Source of the DNA: Alviniconcha marisindica
Lineage: Eukaryota > Mollusca > Gastropoda > Provannidae
Assembly: GCA_018857735.1 (NCBI GenBank)
Contig: JABMCL010001622.1
Coordinates: forward strand, 285,001-349,000
DNA length: 64,000 nucleotides
Reading direction: 5' to 3'
The stretch's first letter is position 1; each line of letters begins with the position of its first letter. This document shows, in pieces, positions 11,001 through 22,208 of the stretch. The notes under the pieces were generated by a model, which ran no database searches, was not told the DNA's origin, and was given only the letters and a program-made list of their open reading frames with translations. Position numbers and translations under genes: made by a program.

Positions 11001-14000
11001 CCTTAACACCAGGTGTAGTTTGGCATGGGGCAGCTTGTTGCCTTGCAGTCCTTAACACCAGGTGTAGTTTGGCATGGGGCAGCTTGTTGCCATGCAGTCC
11101 TTAACACCAGGTGTAGTCTGGCATGGGGCAACTTGTTGCTTACCTTGAGTCCTTAACACCAGGTGTAGTTTGGCATGGGGCAGCTTGTTGCCTTGCAGTC
11201 CTTAACATCAGGTGTAGTTTGGCATGGGGCAGCTTGTTGCGTGCCTTGAGTCCTTAACTCCAGGTGTAGTCTGGCATGGGGCAGCTTGTTGCGTGCCTTG
11301 AGTCGTTAACTCCAGGTGTAGTCTAGCATGGGGCAGCTTGTTGCGTGCCTTGAGTCGTTAACTCCAGGTGTAGTCTGGCATGGGGCAGCTTGTTGCGTGC
11401 CTTGAGTCGTTAACTCCAGGTGTAGTCTGGCATGGGGCAGCTTGTTGCGTGCCTTGAGTCGTTAACTCCAGGTGTAGTCTGGCATGGGGCAGCTTGTTGC
11501 GTGCCTTGAGTCGTTAACTCCAGGTGTAGTCTGGCATGGGGCAGCTTGTTGCGTGCCTTGAGTCGTTAACTCCAGGTGTAGTCTGGCATGGGGCAGCTTG
11601 TTGCACGCATTGACTCCTTAACACTAGGTGTAGTCTGGCATGGGGCTCTTCACACACTTGTGTGGAATCAAAATGTATTGTACTTCTAGGGCATGAAAGC
11701 CTGCTGCTTTTTAGAAAGCGATTTTATGGGGTTTCTGTCTATTCCATGCCATCGTAATCTCGTGTCTGACAAGCCACTAATAGGTTTATGTGGAACTCCC
11801 AAGTCTGGGTCATGTCTGATAGTTTCTGTGGTGCCTCTGTATTTCACAGTAGGGCCAAATTATGGCACCTTTGACAGTAGAACCACTGATAAGTTTCTGT
11901 GGAACCAGTGTGTATGACAGTAAAACCACTAATATTTTCTCGGAAAATCTGTGTCTGACAGTTGATCCTCTGATACATTTCTGTGCAACCTATGTCTGAC
12001 AGTAGAACCACCGATACGTTACTGCAGAGCCTTATTAGATTCAGACAGAATGCCTGAGAAAATACAGATTATTGCGTCATAACAAATTTGTTTAATGAGA
12101 ACTAATAATACACAGAAACAGCGATTGTATTGCCCCTTTTGTCTTTTATAGGCATTTTGGCATTAGCAAGATATCACCAAGATCATTTTGTATTGTATGC
12201 ATCAAATGTTTTAGCTTTTTTTATGTAGGCAGCATGCAAGAGATTAGCATGCATCGTCTGATCCTTTTGACACTATGCTCTACTTTGGGCAGATTGTATG
12301 AGCGTGCCATCGCTGCAGCCGGGACCGATTTTCGGTCAGATAAGCTGTGGGATTCGTACATGGCTTGGGAAAAGAGCAAAGGGCACCTGAAGGCGTTGAC
12401 AGCTCTCTACGACCGGCTCATCAAGATCCCCACCCAGCTCTACAGCCACCACTTTGATAAGTAAGGCCTTTCACATGGCACTTTTTGACAGGCAAGTCCA
12501 TTCATAGCCCCTTTATCATTCCACCGCTTAAAAAAAAATCCTTTTACATTTGCACTCTTTGACAAGCAAGTCCTTTTACATTGCCACTGCTTTGATAAGT
12601 AAATCCTTTCACATTTGCACATTTTAACAAGCAGGTCACTTTGCCACCTCAGGGATAACCAAATCATTTCAGGTTTGCACTTTTTGACAAGTAGTGGCTG
12701 TGTAGTTGAAAAACTAATGGTAATGCAAAAATTTCATGCTGGCAAAGATGCAATGCAAATTTAATAAATGCTAGATATTAAGGTTGAGCAGTGCAACTCC
12801 GTTCATGGCTAACTTGCTTTCTTTGGGAAAAGTGACACAAAATTTCCATGGGGAAAAGTGACAAAAGTTTCCATCAGGAGATTATTTTTCAGTTTGGACA
12901 ATATTCTTTTTTAATTGGGATGGTATAGTATGCAGCTACAGTAAATAAACATACAGAGAAAGAGTCCTTGCTTCTGATGGATGGCAAACTTGTATTCAGT
13001 CATCCTTTTTGGTACACATTTTTTTCCTTCTTCTATGTATCCTGTAATTTATCAGAAAACGGGAAAACTTTGCTGAATATGTAGCTGACTTGACAGAAGT
13101 GTAAAGAAATCCTTGTTGAAATATTTCCAGCTTCAAAGCTCACATCAACAAAAACCACCCCCGGGAGATTCTCGACCTTGATGAATTCCTGCGTGTGAGA
13201 CAGGAGGTGGTGGCCAAGTCCCACAACTATGAAGAAGATGATGAGGCGGGCCTGGAGTCAGCTGCCCTTGGCATTGATGAACCTCCGGGAGCTGATGCAC
13301 CACCTGGTCTGGATGCTTCGGTAAGATCCCATAATTTCAAACTGTCAGATATGGATTTACTGCATAAAGAAAAATCATCTTGTTTTTCTTTTTTGTATGA
13401 ACATGTATGAACCAATGATATCTTGAACCTACATTAGCTGCAGAGATTGTGGAAGATCTTTCAAAGTCTGTAACATTTTGTGTTTTCATGTCATGTTGCC
13501 AACAAGGCTTTGAGCTAGCTAAGTTGAGACAGGGCAAAGACTGATGTGGGCATTAACTTTAGCATGGCCAAGACTTGTCCCTGGTCAGTCAGGTCAGGGT
13601 TTAAGATTTCCCCAGCAAGGTCAAGGTTTGCACTGTCCCCAACAAGGTCAAGGTTTGCACTGTCCCCAGCAAGGTCAAGGTTTGCATTGGTCCCATTAAG
13701 TCAGGGTTTGCACCGCCTCCTGCAAGGTCAGGGTTTGCACTGCCCCCTTCAAGGTTAGAACTTCGAACTGCCTCAGCTGGGTCGTGATAGACCTTGCCCC
13801 AAAACTTGAATTGCTGTTATTCTCAGCAGTCAGGATTGGCACTGAGCCATGGTTGGTGTAATTTATGACACAGTTGGGACTGGCAGGATAATACCTACTA
13901 GCGTAATTTTTATCCAAGTCAGGATCAGTTTTGATCTTACTGGATCAGGATTTGCTTTGCATTTGACTTGAGCTATCCTTGATTTGAAAGTCTGACACCA

Positions 14001-17000
14001 GTTTTCTTAGCTGTTCTAGCCCCCCACTGTCAGCTTACACTCCTCGAAGAAGTCTGGCACTTCAAGGAAATGTGAGCACCCTGAGTAACACTCTTCAGAG
14101 AAATTGCCAGCTTTTTGCAAGCTTGACAGTCTTGAAAGAACCCGTAATCAGTCACACATGTCTGACAAGTAGAGGTCTGTCTGTGAGTGACGTAGGGAAC
14201 TGATTGTGTTTTTCTCTTGTGTCCAGGTGGATGATGCAGAGATCAAGAAGGTCAAAAGCAAGCTGATCGAGGCGAAAGAAGCCATTTTCAAACAGAATGA
14301 AAATGAAGTCAGCAAGCGATGGGCGTTTGAGGAAGCGGTAAGTTTGTGAGAAAGTTGATTTGTTCTGCAGAGTAGGTCAAAGAAAAAGACAAGGGAGGAT
14401 GTCTTTGACCCTTGCATGTGAATGTGATTCCTCAGAGGTGCCAACTGTTCCCCAATGACCAGTTTTTCCCCCTGCCAAACGGATTTGATTTTCCTGTCAG
14501 TCTCAGCTTGTCCTGGTGAATCGGCATTGGATGATTAGAGGCTTGGTATGTAGCTGGTCACGCAGGTAGCAGATTCCTGTGACAACATGCTGGTGCCAAG
14601 GAAACTCCTGACCGTGCTCGCTGATCTGAAACACACTGTAAACCATTGACTGATCATGTGGTTCCTTTGTTGAACCCATCACCTCCTTTGATTGATGATC
14701 GTTTTATATAGCACTATTCTCCGCTCTCTTGAGCAGACTCATTGTGCTTGCATGTTGTTCTACATGAGTGACTAGCTTTATAGTGCGTTTTTATATATTT
14801 TAATATCCACCGAAGTGGTGTACTTACACCGCTGGCATGGTAGGTGCCACATGAAACTGCTGCCGTCTCGGTGCAAGTTCTGTGTACACCATACAACCAT
14901 GCACCATGTCACTTCATGCAAAGCCACATACTTAAGGTGTATGCGTGTTTAGCTGTAACCTGCCACCTGCACTTTTGGCAGAATGACCGGGATCTTTTAC
15001 GTGCTACTGCGGTAACACGGGGGGTGGAACGGACACCGAAATAAAGAGTCGGCACAGAAAGTCAACCCTGGAGAAGAAAATTCTACTGCCGCTCCTGCAG
15101 GGATTCGAACCCGCAACCTTTCAATCACGAGTCCAGTGCTCTAACCACTGAGCTATCCCCACCCTTTGCTGCAGACAGGTCTCTGAGAAGTGTTTGGTTG
15201 AGCAGACTTTGAGGCAGAGTGAAATAGGCAGAGGAGAATGCAGCTGGCTCTTCTGCCCCTAAAATGTCAGCCTGGCATCCAAGGACATTAAGCCCCACAT
15301 CATCAGCAGCAGCGGCAGCCAGCTGAGAAAGAGCGGTAAGGAGAGGAGGCGGAGGGGAAAACCGCGATGCCTCATCGCCATTCATCTTCACCAGGGGAGA
15401 AGCAGATGAAAAATACCGAAAACATCCTTTGCGAATAGCACTGGGGGTGGGCAACGTGGTGTGTTGTTAACTGTAAATGTGATACTTTGCAGATATGCAG
15501 GCCATACTTCCATGTGAAGCATGTATTGTTAATTGTGAGCATGTTTTGCTCTGCAGATACGAAGGCCGTACTTCCATGTGAAGCCACTGGAGCGGGCTCA
15601 GTTGAAGAACTGGCGGGAGTACATGGACTTTGAAATCGGCACTGGGCACCATGAGCGTATTGTTGTGCTTTTTGAGCGCTGCATGATCGCTTGTGCTCTG
15701 TACGAGGACTTCTGGATGAAGGTAATGAGAGGTTTGGGTTTTGTGTGTGTCTGGCTGTAAATGCAAATCCCCAAGCACACCCCATTTTTGTTTTGTCTTT
15801 GATAGGTGATTGTTTTTTCCACTCTGATATTAATGGAAGAGAAATTGTCTTGAGTGCCAGCAGCTTGAGTTTATTTGGAAGAGCTGTGTGGATGATCAGT
15901 TTTGAGTGTTGAGCAAGAGATTATAATGGGTACCCATCTGGTTTCCTGACTGTGCCAAGTAGTTTTGGCAGCAGTACAAAATTGGTGTGAGGAATGTGTA
16001 CTGTCAGGCCTGAGCAAGAGATCTTTAATGAGTACCTGTCTGGTTTCCTGACAGTACGCCAAGTACTTGGAGCAGCAGAACAGCATTGAGGGTGTGAGGA
16101 ATGTGTACCGCCGGGCCTGTGATATCCACCTGCCCAAGAAGCCTTACATCCACCTGGCCTGGGCAGCCTTTGAGGAAAGACAAGGTAAGATGTGCACAGG
16201 TGTGCTTGACTGGCCACCTGGTGAAAGGTATATTCACCACGATGTCTTGTCTGGCTTAATAATAACAATTAAAGCATTTATAAAGCGCAAAATCTTGTCC
16301 ATAGAGACTATTCCAAGCACTGGGCATGACTGCATTCGAAGAGTCTTTGTTCCAGGCAACTACAAGACAGCGCAGGAGATCCTGTCGCGGTTGGACAAGA
16401 ACGTACCTGGCCTGGTCATGGTGGCCATGCGACGCATTTCCCTAGAGCGTCGCCAGGGCAACCACGAAGAGGCTGAGCGGCTGTTCAAGGACTACCTGGA
16501 GAAGACGACCAGCAACAAGTGTCGCACATTTTATGCCATCAAGTACACCAGGTATCTGCAGAAGGTAGGTCCTTGTCTTGTGTGGCAGGAAAATGCGGTT
16601 TGCATGCCTGATGACATATAATTATAGTTTCTAAACTGCCCTCTTGTTTGCATTACTACAGTTGGATAAAAGTGTTTGTAGTCAATAGCAGGCTGGTAGT
16701 TCACACCTTTCATGGTGCTCTTGCTGCCAGACGTAAAAACCTCCAGCCTCTGTAAAGGTTGGGTTTGCAAATGTTGAGGTTTATGTGCTAGAACTATATT
16801 GCAAGAAAGAAAGGAGATAATCAGTACTTACTATCAGTTCTGACTGTCTGTATTGCGAGAATGGAAGGAGAGAGTTCTGGCAGGTAAACCTTGAACTGTT
16901 GGTACAGTGAGGCAGTTGTACATCTTTGTGGTTGTAATCTTGCAGTACAGTGAGAGATTTCAACAGCTATTTGTGACTGTAATTGTGCAGTACAGTGAGA

Positions 17001-20000
17001 GATTTTAGCAGCTGCTTTACAGTGGTTATGCATGTCATAGAATCAGCAGTTTCTTCCAAAATGAGCAGACAATCTCATTACGACAGATTCACCGGCAGTC
17101 TGTCTGTTCTTTCTGCTGTGAGTGCTCAGGGTGTCGTTGGGCGCGTTACAGAGGTACATTGTTATTATTCTGATGTTGATTCAGGATGGTTGAAATGCAC
17201 AAGTTGGATGTATTCCCTGTGTCTTTCAGGTGCGTGCCGACACAGAAAGGGCCCGAGAGGTGATCAAGCAGGCCAGCAGCGTTGACCAGGTAAGCTGCAG
17301 ACGCTGCAGGAAGTTCAGCTCTAATGGTCCGGGTTGCACATGTACGGTGAAGCCCTCTTCACACAGATTCCTTTGTGGTCACATTCCCGGTCCAGACAAC
17401 GATTGAAATAATCTGACTGTCCGTGCAGTTTTATGAAGACAAGTTCTGTTGTGAGGAAATTAGTTTGGTGGTCCCGTTTGCTTTCCTTTAAAAGAGTTAT
17501 GGTTCTGTGTTTTTCCAGAGGCTGCTCTGCATCTTTGCATGTTAGAGAAAAATAATTGAAATAATTTGACTGTCCGTGCAGTTTTATTAAGACAAGTTCT
17601 GTTGTGAGGAAATTAGTCTGGTGGTCCCGTTTGCTTTCCTTTAAAAGAGTTATGGTTCTGTGTTTTTCCAGAGGCTGCTCTGCATCTTTGCATGTAAGAG
17701 AAAAATGACTTGCCTGCAGTGCATTTTGTTTTTGAAGTGTGAATGTTTTGTAAATACTTGGCTTTCTTGTGTGGAATTTGTTGGCTAAGTTAGGAACACA
17801 ACATTGGGGTGGAGAGGGTTAAACACCCTGGTATTGTGTCATGAGAACAGTTACATGCCAACCCTTTCAGAAGCAGGAAGACATCCTGTCAGTGTAGTCC
17901 AAACCCTGCTTCATCATGGAGGAATCCTTGTGGCAATGTGTTCAACTTCAATTTTCCATGGTGATTTATTGGTGCTTGTTTTGTTGATACCACCGCCTGT
18001 CATTTAGTTGAAAAATGATGCAAGCTGGTTGTATGACTTGTGCAAGCTGGTTGTACGACTGGTTGTTTCAACACTGAAGGCAGAATTGAACCTTTGTGAC
18101 TGATTCACAGTTGAAGTTTATGTATTAACCTCTGGGGAAAGGGAGCTTACTGATGACTGTTGTTTGGGCAATGAAAGTACATTTGTGCTTGTTGTTTGTC
18201 ATTGTAGGGGCTTATTGTTGTTGAATATGTAGCTTAGAATAGGACAAAGTTGGCTAGTGTAAGCAAATGGGGGGCATGTTGCAGCAAAATGAGCGGCTGT
18301 TCCTACAAATGCTGGATGTGGAGTACCAGTCTCAGCCGGTGGACGAGAACAAGGTCATGGACGTCTTTCAGACCATCCTGTCCAGTGACCTCTCCATAGA
18401 GTTCAAGGTCAAGATCTCACAACGGCGGATGGAATTCTTGGAGGACTTTGGAACGTGTGTGAAAAGGTGAGCAGAGCCCCAACCTGTCTGTAAAGTCCAC
18501 TGGTGGGAAGGTAGTAATTAGCAGTCTTCTGTGGCATGCTGTGTGTACTTTTAAAGGGCTCTGTACAAATTAGGAAAGTCTTCTGTTATATGCTGTGTGT
18601 ACTTTTAAAGGGCTCTGTACAAATTAGGAAAGACTTCTGTTGTATGCTGTGGGTACTTTTAAAGGGCTCTTTACTAAACTAAAAAAAGCATTTGCTGAAA
18701 TAGACTGAATTGTTTTGGGCATGAGTAATGGTGCATGGTATTGAGTTACAATTTAAATGCACTTGGAGGGTGGGGGGGTCCTGTTATGATATTGTGACAG
18801 TTGTCAGGGGCTTCTCAATTGATAATTGGGATGGTGGTATTCATGGGGCTGCGAGAACATACTTAAAATGTTGCCAACTTAACAGAATGTGAGGAGAAAG
18901 AGATGTTGCATTTGACAGTTGTATTTTTTATGACTGAAACTCTGGCAACTCTTGCTAGTCGGCATTGCCATGATCCGTCAATGTTCTGACAAAACACGTT
19001 GCCAACAGTAACCTCCTGTGGCTTATCGCAGTCAGCCAGAAATTCAGTGTCAGCTGACTTCAGTCACTGGAATACAAACTGAGCTCTGTATGTATAATGT
19101 TTGCAGTAGTAGCTTCAGATCAGGTGTATTTTGCGTATGTGTGTAAACATGATTGGCTGTTTTGTTGCCTGTGTAAAAATGTTTTGCTTGCATCCTTCAG
19201 TGTTCATGGTATCCTTCCTGAATCTTTTTAATAAGACTGTGCACTAAGGTTTCAGTGCAAGATCAAGAAAGCATGCACTTTAGCTTTTTATAAATACAGT
19301 CACATAGTTTTTCCCCCAAAGTTGGCCCTTCCCTTAACAATCCAGTTGTTTGGCCAAGGATGTAGGTGTTCACAAGCTTAAATTTCTGGAGGTAGCTAAT
19401 TGTTACACAGTTACTGTTTCATCTGTATTGGTGGTGCGCTAAATCTGCTTGATGCATTTTGTGTGTGTTAATTTAACGTGTGCTGGTGTTTGAAACTGGT
19501 GCCATTTACTGATGTACATGAGCAAAAATGCCCATGCTGAACTTGGGCTGGGTTCGGCATGCTGCCTCTATTCCACGTGGAGATCCTGGGATGCAGACGA
19601 AGCATGCTCGGCACTGCTCCAGAGTAGGGATGAGTGTGGCTTGCATCCCACTGCGCCTCATCCAACGTCGTTCTGGAAGTGTGAGATTTGTCAGAATCCT
19701 GGCAGACAGGGGACACCTTTGGAGCGATGATGACATCAAACTTCTCATTCAAGTCAGATTCAGGTCACGTGTGTAAATTTGGCAGCGCAGGCCCAGCTTG
19801 TCCTGAGCCAGGCTTGGGACCGGCCCGGGTCTGGCCTGGGTCCTGGTGTGAATGGCCCCATGACCACCCGCTGTTCCCTGACATCCACATTCAGTCTGTG
19901 TTGCTTGCAGAATAACAGAGGCCTATGATGAACATCAGAAACTGGTGAAGGACATGAACAGCGACAAGAGGAAGCGTCTTCCTGATGGAGGGTAGGTTTA

Positions 20001-22208
20001 GATGCACCCGTCTTCAGCCGCTCTGCTCTCTGTTTTCTCTTTGTTGTTGTTGTTAAGTTACTTGGATACAGTTGTGTGAATTGTTTCCTTGACTGAAGCT
20101 TTGGTGTTTCAGTCAACTGACCCTCTTTGAGGTTACTGCGTCTCCATTACAGAGCATTGCGTATGGGGAGTCACCATGTGTGAATGGATCTTAAAGTGAA
20201 TGAATGAATGAAATGGAAATTTATATTTATTATAGCACATAAACCTGACACAAATTAATGCATGTTCACAGCACCAGATAGACACCAAGGTTTTCACAAG
20301 CTAGAACTACAGAAGAAGAAAAAAACATTTACATAGAAACACAACCCACAGAAAACTTCCCTGGAAAACCCAAGACATAGACACGAACACACATGATGCC
20401 TATAAATATGTACAGGAAGGTAGCTGGGTATGTAATTCTTATGGAAAGATGTTCATATAATTTTACAGAAATGCAGATTCATGCATGCAAGCACACACAC
20501 ACATGCACTGTGTGCAAGGTTCTGTGCAATGTTGAGTGAATGAGAAAGAAGTAAGCCTGGTCAGAACCAAACAATGCACTCCGTTTCGCAATGCGGGAAG
20601 AACACGTTTTGGGGGTATCTTTTAACTCGTCTCATCTTGCAACCCTGCAGTGATGAACCGGTGGAGAAGAAGGTCAAGGTTGAGCCAACACCCAACGGAG
20701 CCCCTGATCCACCCAGCAGTGTGCCTCCTCCGCCTGAACCAGCCCCCGCCTACCCCACCTACCCAAGTTGGGGGTCCTACCCGGTACGTAACTTGCTCTT
20801 GGGGCTGGAAATGGTTCACTTTATGTTTTGTCTTTTTCCAAAATCTGTATATCTTTTATTTTTATTTTTTTAATGAAGATATGTTTTGTGAGGTGAGGCT
20901 GCTAGAGGTACAGTTATGATAGTTAGGTATTCTAATCTGACTCCAAAGCGAATAACATTTGTTGTGTCTGAAACTCTACAGCATGAACTGAATCAGCTTG
21001 AAAGGAATTTCACCGCATTTTCCCTTTTTAGCTTATCCCATTTACTGTGGTTACCATGCATGGTGTTGTTTCCTTCCAGAGCTGTTCCTGTTACCACACA
21101 CTGTGTTACGTCCTTTCAGAGCTGTCCCAGTTACCACACACTGTGTTACATCCTTTCGAGCTGTCCCAGTTACCATACACTGTGTTAAGTCCTTTTAGAG
21201 CTGTCCCAGTTACCATACACTGTGTTATGTCCTTTCAGAGCTGTCCCACTTACCATACACTGGGTTACGGCCTTTTAGAGCTGTCCCACTTACCATACAC
21301 TGGGTTATGTCCTTTCAGAGCTTTTTCAGTTACCACACACTGTGTTACTCCTTTCAGAGCTGTCCCAGTTACCATACACTGTGTTACGTCCTTTCAGAGC
21401 TGTCCCAGTTACCACACACTGTGTTACGTCCTTTCAGAGCTGTCCCAGTTACCATACACTGTGTTACGTCCTTTCAGAGCTGTCCCAGTTACCATACACT
21501 GTGTTAAGTCCTTTCAGAGCTGTCCCAGTTACCACACACTGTTACATCCTTTCAGAGCTGTCCCAGTTACCACACACTGTGTTACGTCCTTTCAGAGCTG
21601 TCCCACCTACCATACACTGTGTTTTATGTCCTTTCAGAGCTGTCCCACTTACCATACACTGGGTTATGTCCTTTCAGAGCTACCCCTGTTATTGCACCCT
21701 GTTATTTCCTTTAAGGGCTACCCCTGTTATCAAACCTTGTTATTTCCTTTCAGAGCTACCCCTGTTATTTCCTTTCAGAGCTACCCCTGTTATCATACCC
21801 TGTTATTTCCTTTTAGAGTTATCCCAGTTAACGTACGAGTTACTTCCTTTCATAGCTATCCCATTGACCATACACTGTGTTATTTCCTTTCAGAGCTACC
21901 CCAGTTACCATACACTGTGTTATTTCCTTTCATAGCTATCCCATTGATCATACACTGTGTTATTTCCTTTCAGAGCTATCCCAGTTACCATACACTGTGT
22001 TATTTCCTTTCAGAGCTATCCCAGTTACCATACACTGTGTTATTTCCTTTCATAGCTATCCCAGTTACCATACACTGTGTTATTTCCTTTCAGAGCTATC
22101 CCAGTTACCATACACTGTGTTATTTCCTTTCAGACTTATCCCAGTTACCATTCCCAGTGGGCCAACTATCCACCTCCGAGCTACAGCAGTGGCTACAACT
22201 ACTACTGA
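5427..22208 (+). CDS. PRPF39: PRPF39, U1 snRNP-associated HAT-repeat splicing factor (5' exon(s) missing)
   Basis: Pre-mRNA processing factor 39 is a nuclear HAT (half-a-TPR) protein. It binds the U1 snRNP and influences 5' splice-site recognition. Fourteen exons join in frame: 5427-5593, 6294-6419, 10401-10516, 12293-12460, 13131-13320, 14227-14337, 15557-15721, 16055-16184, 16356-16564, 17230-17289, 18285-18466, 19911-19991, 20651-20783, 22134-22208. They encode about 636 residues. Recognisable blocks are [108 protein letters not shown] and [10 protein letters not shown]. The tail is Pro/Tyr-rich and ends SSGYNYY-stop. From memory the human protein is 669 residues, so an acidic amino-terminal exon is missing; exon 5427 starts mid-codon. 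The last three exons recur at 26168-28684. Confidence 0.93.
5802..6058. mobile_element. Foldback MITE, family A, in PRPF39 intron
   Basis: The left end AACAAGATCCAAACAC and right end GTGTTTGGATCTTGT are inverted repeats. Internal GAAATCCCCTTTATCAAGC matches the family core. The phrase CTTGTGTTGCTTAAA occurs at both the left flank (5754) and the right end (6052), a flanking direct repeat longer than a usual target-site duplication. The element lies in the intron between exons 5427-5593 and 6294-6419. Confidence 0.7.
7420..7850. repeat. ~54-bp minisatellite in PRPF39 intron
   Basis: About eight units carry GTTGAGACATAATTGTGGTTG, TTTGAAATTGC and AAAGAC(A/T)CCTTTTAGAGCC. Open frames on the minus strand here are periodic artefacts. 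The rest of the 6420-10400 intron holds a CA microsatellite and a degenerate array at 9440-9800; otherwise I see nothing. Confidence 0.75.
7968..8022. repeat. (CA)n microsatellite
   Basis: About 27 uninterrupted CA dinucleotides lie in the large PRPF39 intron. The apparent open frames through it reflect a dinucleotide repeat that reads without stops. Confidence 0.95.
9440..9795. repeat. Degenerate AT-rich tandem repeat
   Basis: A diverged unit of roughly 35-40 bp containing GAAATTTACCCATGGTAAA and TTCAGCC recurs about eight times with many substitutions. It is older than the neighbouring minisatellites. No coding frame is supported. Confidence 0.6.
10520..11650. repeat. ~50-bp minisatellite abutting a PRPF39 5' splice site
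   Basis: About 22 units carry CCAGGTGTAGT(T/C)TGGCATGG and GGCAGCTTGTTGC. Two subtypes are spatially sorted: an early block with CCTTGCAGTCCTTAACACC and a later block with GTGCCTTGAGTCGTTAACTCC. This suggests successive local expansions. The first partial unit begins within ten bases of the donor of exon 10401-10516. Confidence 0.85.
11770..12020. repeat. Degenerate ~45-60 bp tandem repeat
   Basis: Diverged units share GTCTGACAGTAGAACCACTGA and TA(A/C)(G/A)TTTCTGTGGAACC. They lie in the intron before PRPF39 exon 12293-12460. The repeat appears old, and I see no other element here. Confidence 0.55.
12461..12690. repeat. Tandem copies of a PRPF39 exon-donor junction
   Basis: The end of exon 12293-12460 reads ACTTTGATAA|GTAAGG and then CCTTTCACAT. 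At 12587-12620 the intron contains GCTTTGATAAGTAAATCCTT then TCACATTTGCAC, a near copy including an intact GT donor at 12599. Further weaker units occur around 12486, 12561, 12627, 12654 and 12687. The array therefore seems derived from the exon 3' edge. Confidence 0.65.
13590..13765. repeat. ~32-bp minisatellite
   Basis: Units of AAGGTCA(A/G)GGTTTGCACTG followed by CCCCAGC repeat about five times in the intron after PRPF39 exon 13131-13320. Apparent Arg/Ser-rich frames through it are periodic artefacts. Confidence 0.7.
14700..15165 (-). mobile_element. tRNA-headed SINE, reverse orientation
   Basis: Read on the minus strand from 15165, the head is GGGGATAGCTCAGTGGTTAG then AGCACTGG, with the B box GGGTTCGAATCCCTGC. 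This is a tRNA-like Pol III promoter. The body contains CTTTATTTCGGTGTCCGTTC and TACCGCAGTAGCACGTAAAA, then runs to about 14700 (ATATAAAACGATCATC). The acceptor stem does not close well and the body is long, so it is not a functional tRNA gene. Confidence 0.7.
15459..15556 (+). repeat. Duplicated acceptor plus exon start before PRPF39 exon 15557
   Basis: At 15485-15520 the intron reads CTTTGCAG|ATATGCAGGCC then ATACTTCCATGTGAAGC. The true exon at 15557 begins CTCTGCAG|ATACGAAGGCC then GTACTTCCATGTGAAGC. The period is 64 bp, and the upstream polypyrimidine stretch is copied too. The decoy AG is intact; using it would add 64 nt and shift the frame. Confidence 0.8.
15910..16054 (+). repeat. Degenerate 101-bp tandem copy of PRPF39 exon 16055 acceptor region
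   Basis: Bases 15911-16010 mirror 16012-16112: GAGCAAGAGAT, CTGGTTTCCTGAC, GCCAAGTA(G/C)TT, GTGTGAGGAATGTGTAC and GGCCTG recur in the same order. About 60 bp of exon sequence is included. In the decoy the acceptor CAG has become CTG and the exon copy has decayed, so it looks inactive. Confidence 0.8.
16258..16335 (+). mobile_element. SINE-tail fragment
   Basis: TAATAATAACAATTAAAGC then ATTTATAAAGCGC and CTATTCCAAGCACTGGGC resemble the terminal region of the dispersed repeats at 26020-26100 and 33330-33430. The fragment ends only about 20 bp before the PRPF39 exon beginning at 16356. It is short, so family assignment is tentative. Confidence 0.45.
17402..17707. repeat. 153-bp direct tandem duplication in PRPF39 intron
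   Basis: Two copies (from 17402 and from 17555) are almost identical. Both contain CTGTCCGTGCAGTTTTAT, GACAAGTTCTGTTGTGAGG, CCCGTTTGCTTTCCTTTAA and GTTTTTCCAGAGGCTGCTC. Each carries two acceptor-like CAG sites. No exon sequence is recognised inside. The rest of the 17290-18284 intron shows nothing I can name. Confidence 0.85.
18505..18665. repeat. ~62-bp tandem repeat, three copies
   Basis: Units contain GTCTTCTGT, TGCTGTGTGTACTTTTAAAG and GGCTCTGTACAAATTAGGAA. They begin about 40 bp after the donor of PRPF39 exon 18285-18466. The remaining intron to 19910 holds nothing I recognise. Confidence 0.75.
21080..22133 (+). repeat. 40-bp minisatellite carrying decoy 3' splice sites (copy 1)
   Basis: About 26 units of 40 bp, each with a polypyrimidine stretch and CTTTCAG|AGCT(G/A)TCCC then AGTTACCATACACTGTGTTA. 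The genuine terminal PRPF39 exon at 22134 starts TTTCAG|ACTTATCCCAG then TTACCATTCC, so the unit is a copy of its acceptor plus first ~20 exon bases. Unit length 40 leaves remainder 1 on division by 3. All three frames stay open over long stretches, and three units encode a 40-residue period containing [10 protein letters not shown]. Confidence 0.9.

Noticed and set aside
10520..11650. CRISPR-like regular repeats
   Set aside because: Units are contiguous tandem repeats with no unique spacers, in an intron of a eukaryotic gene.
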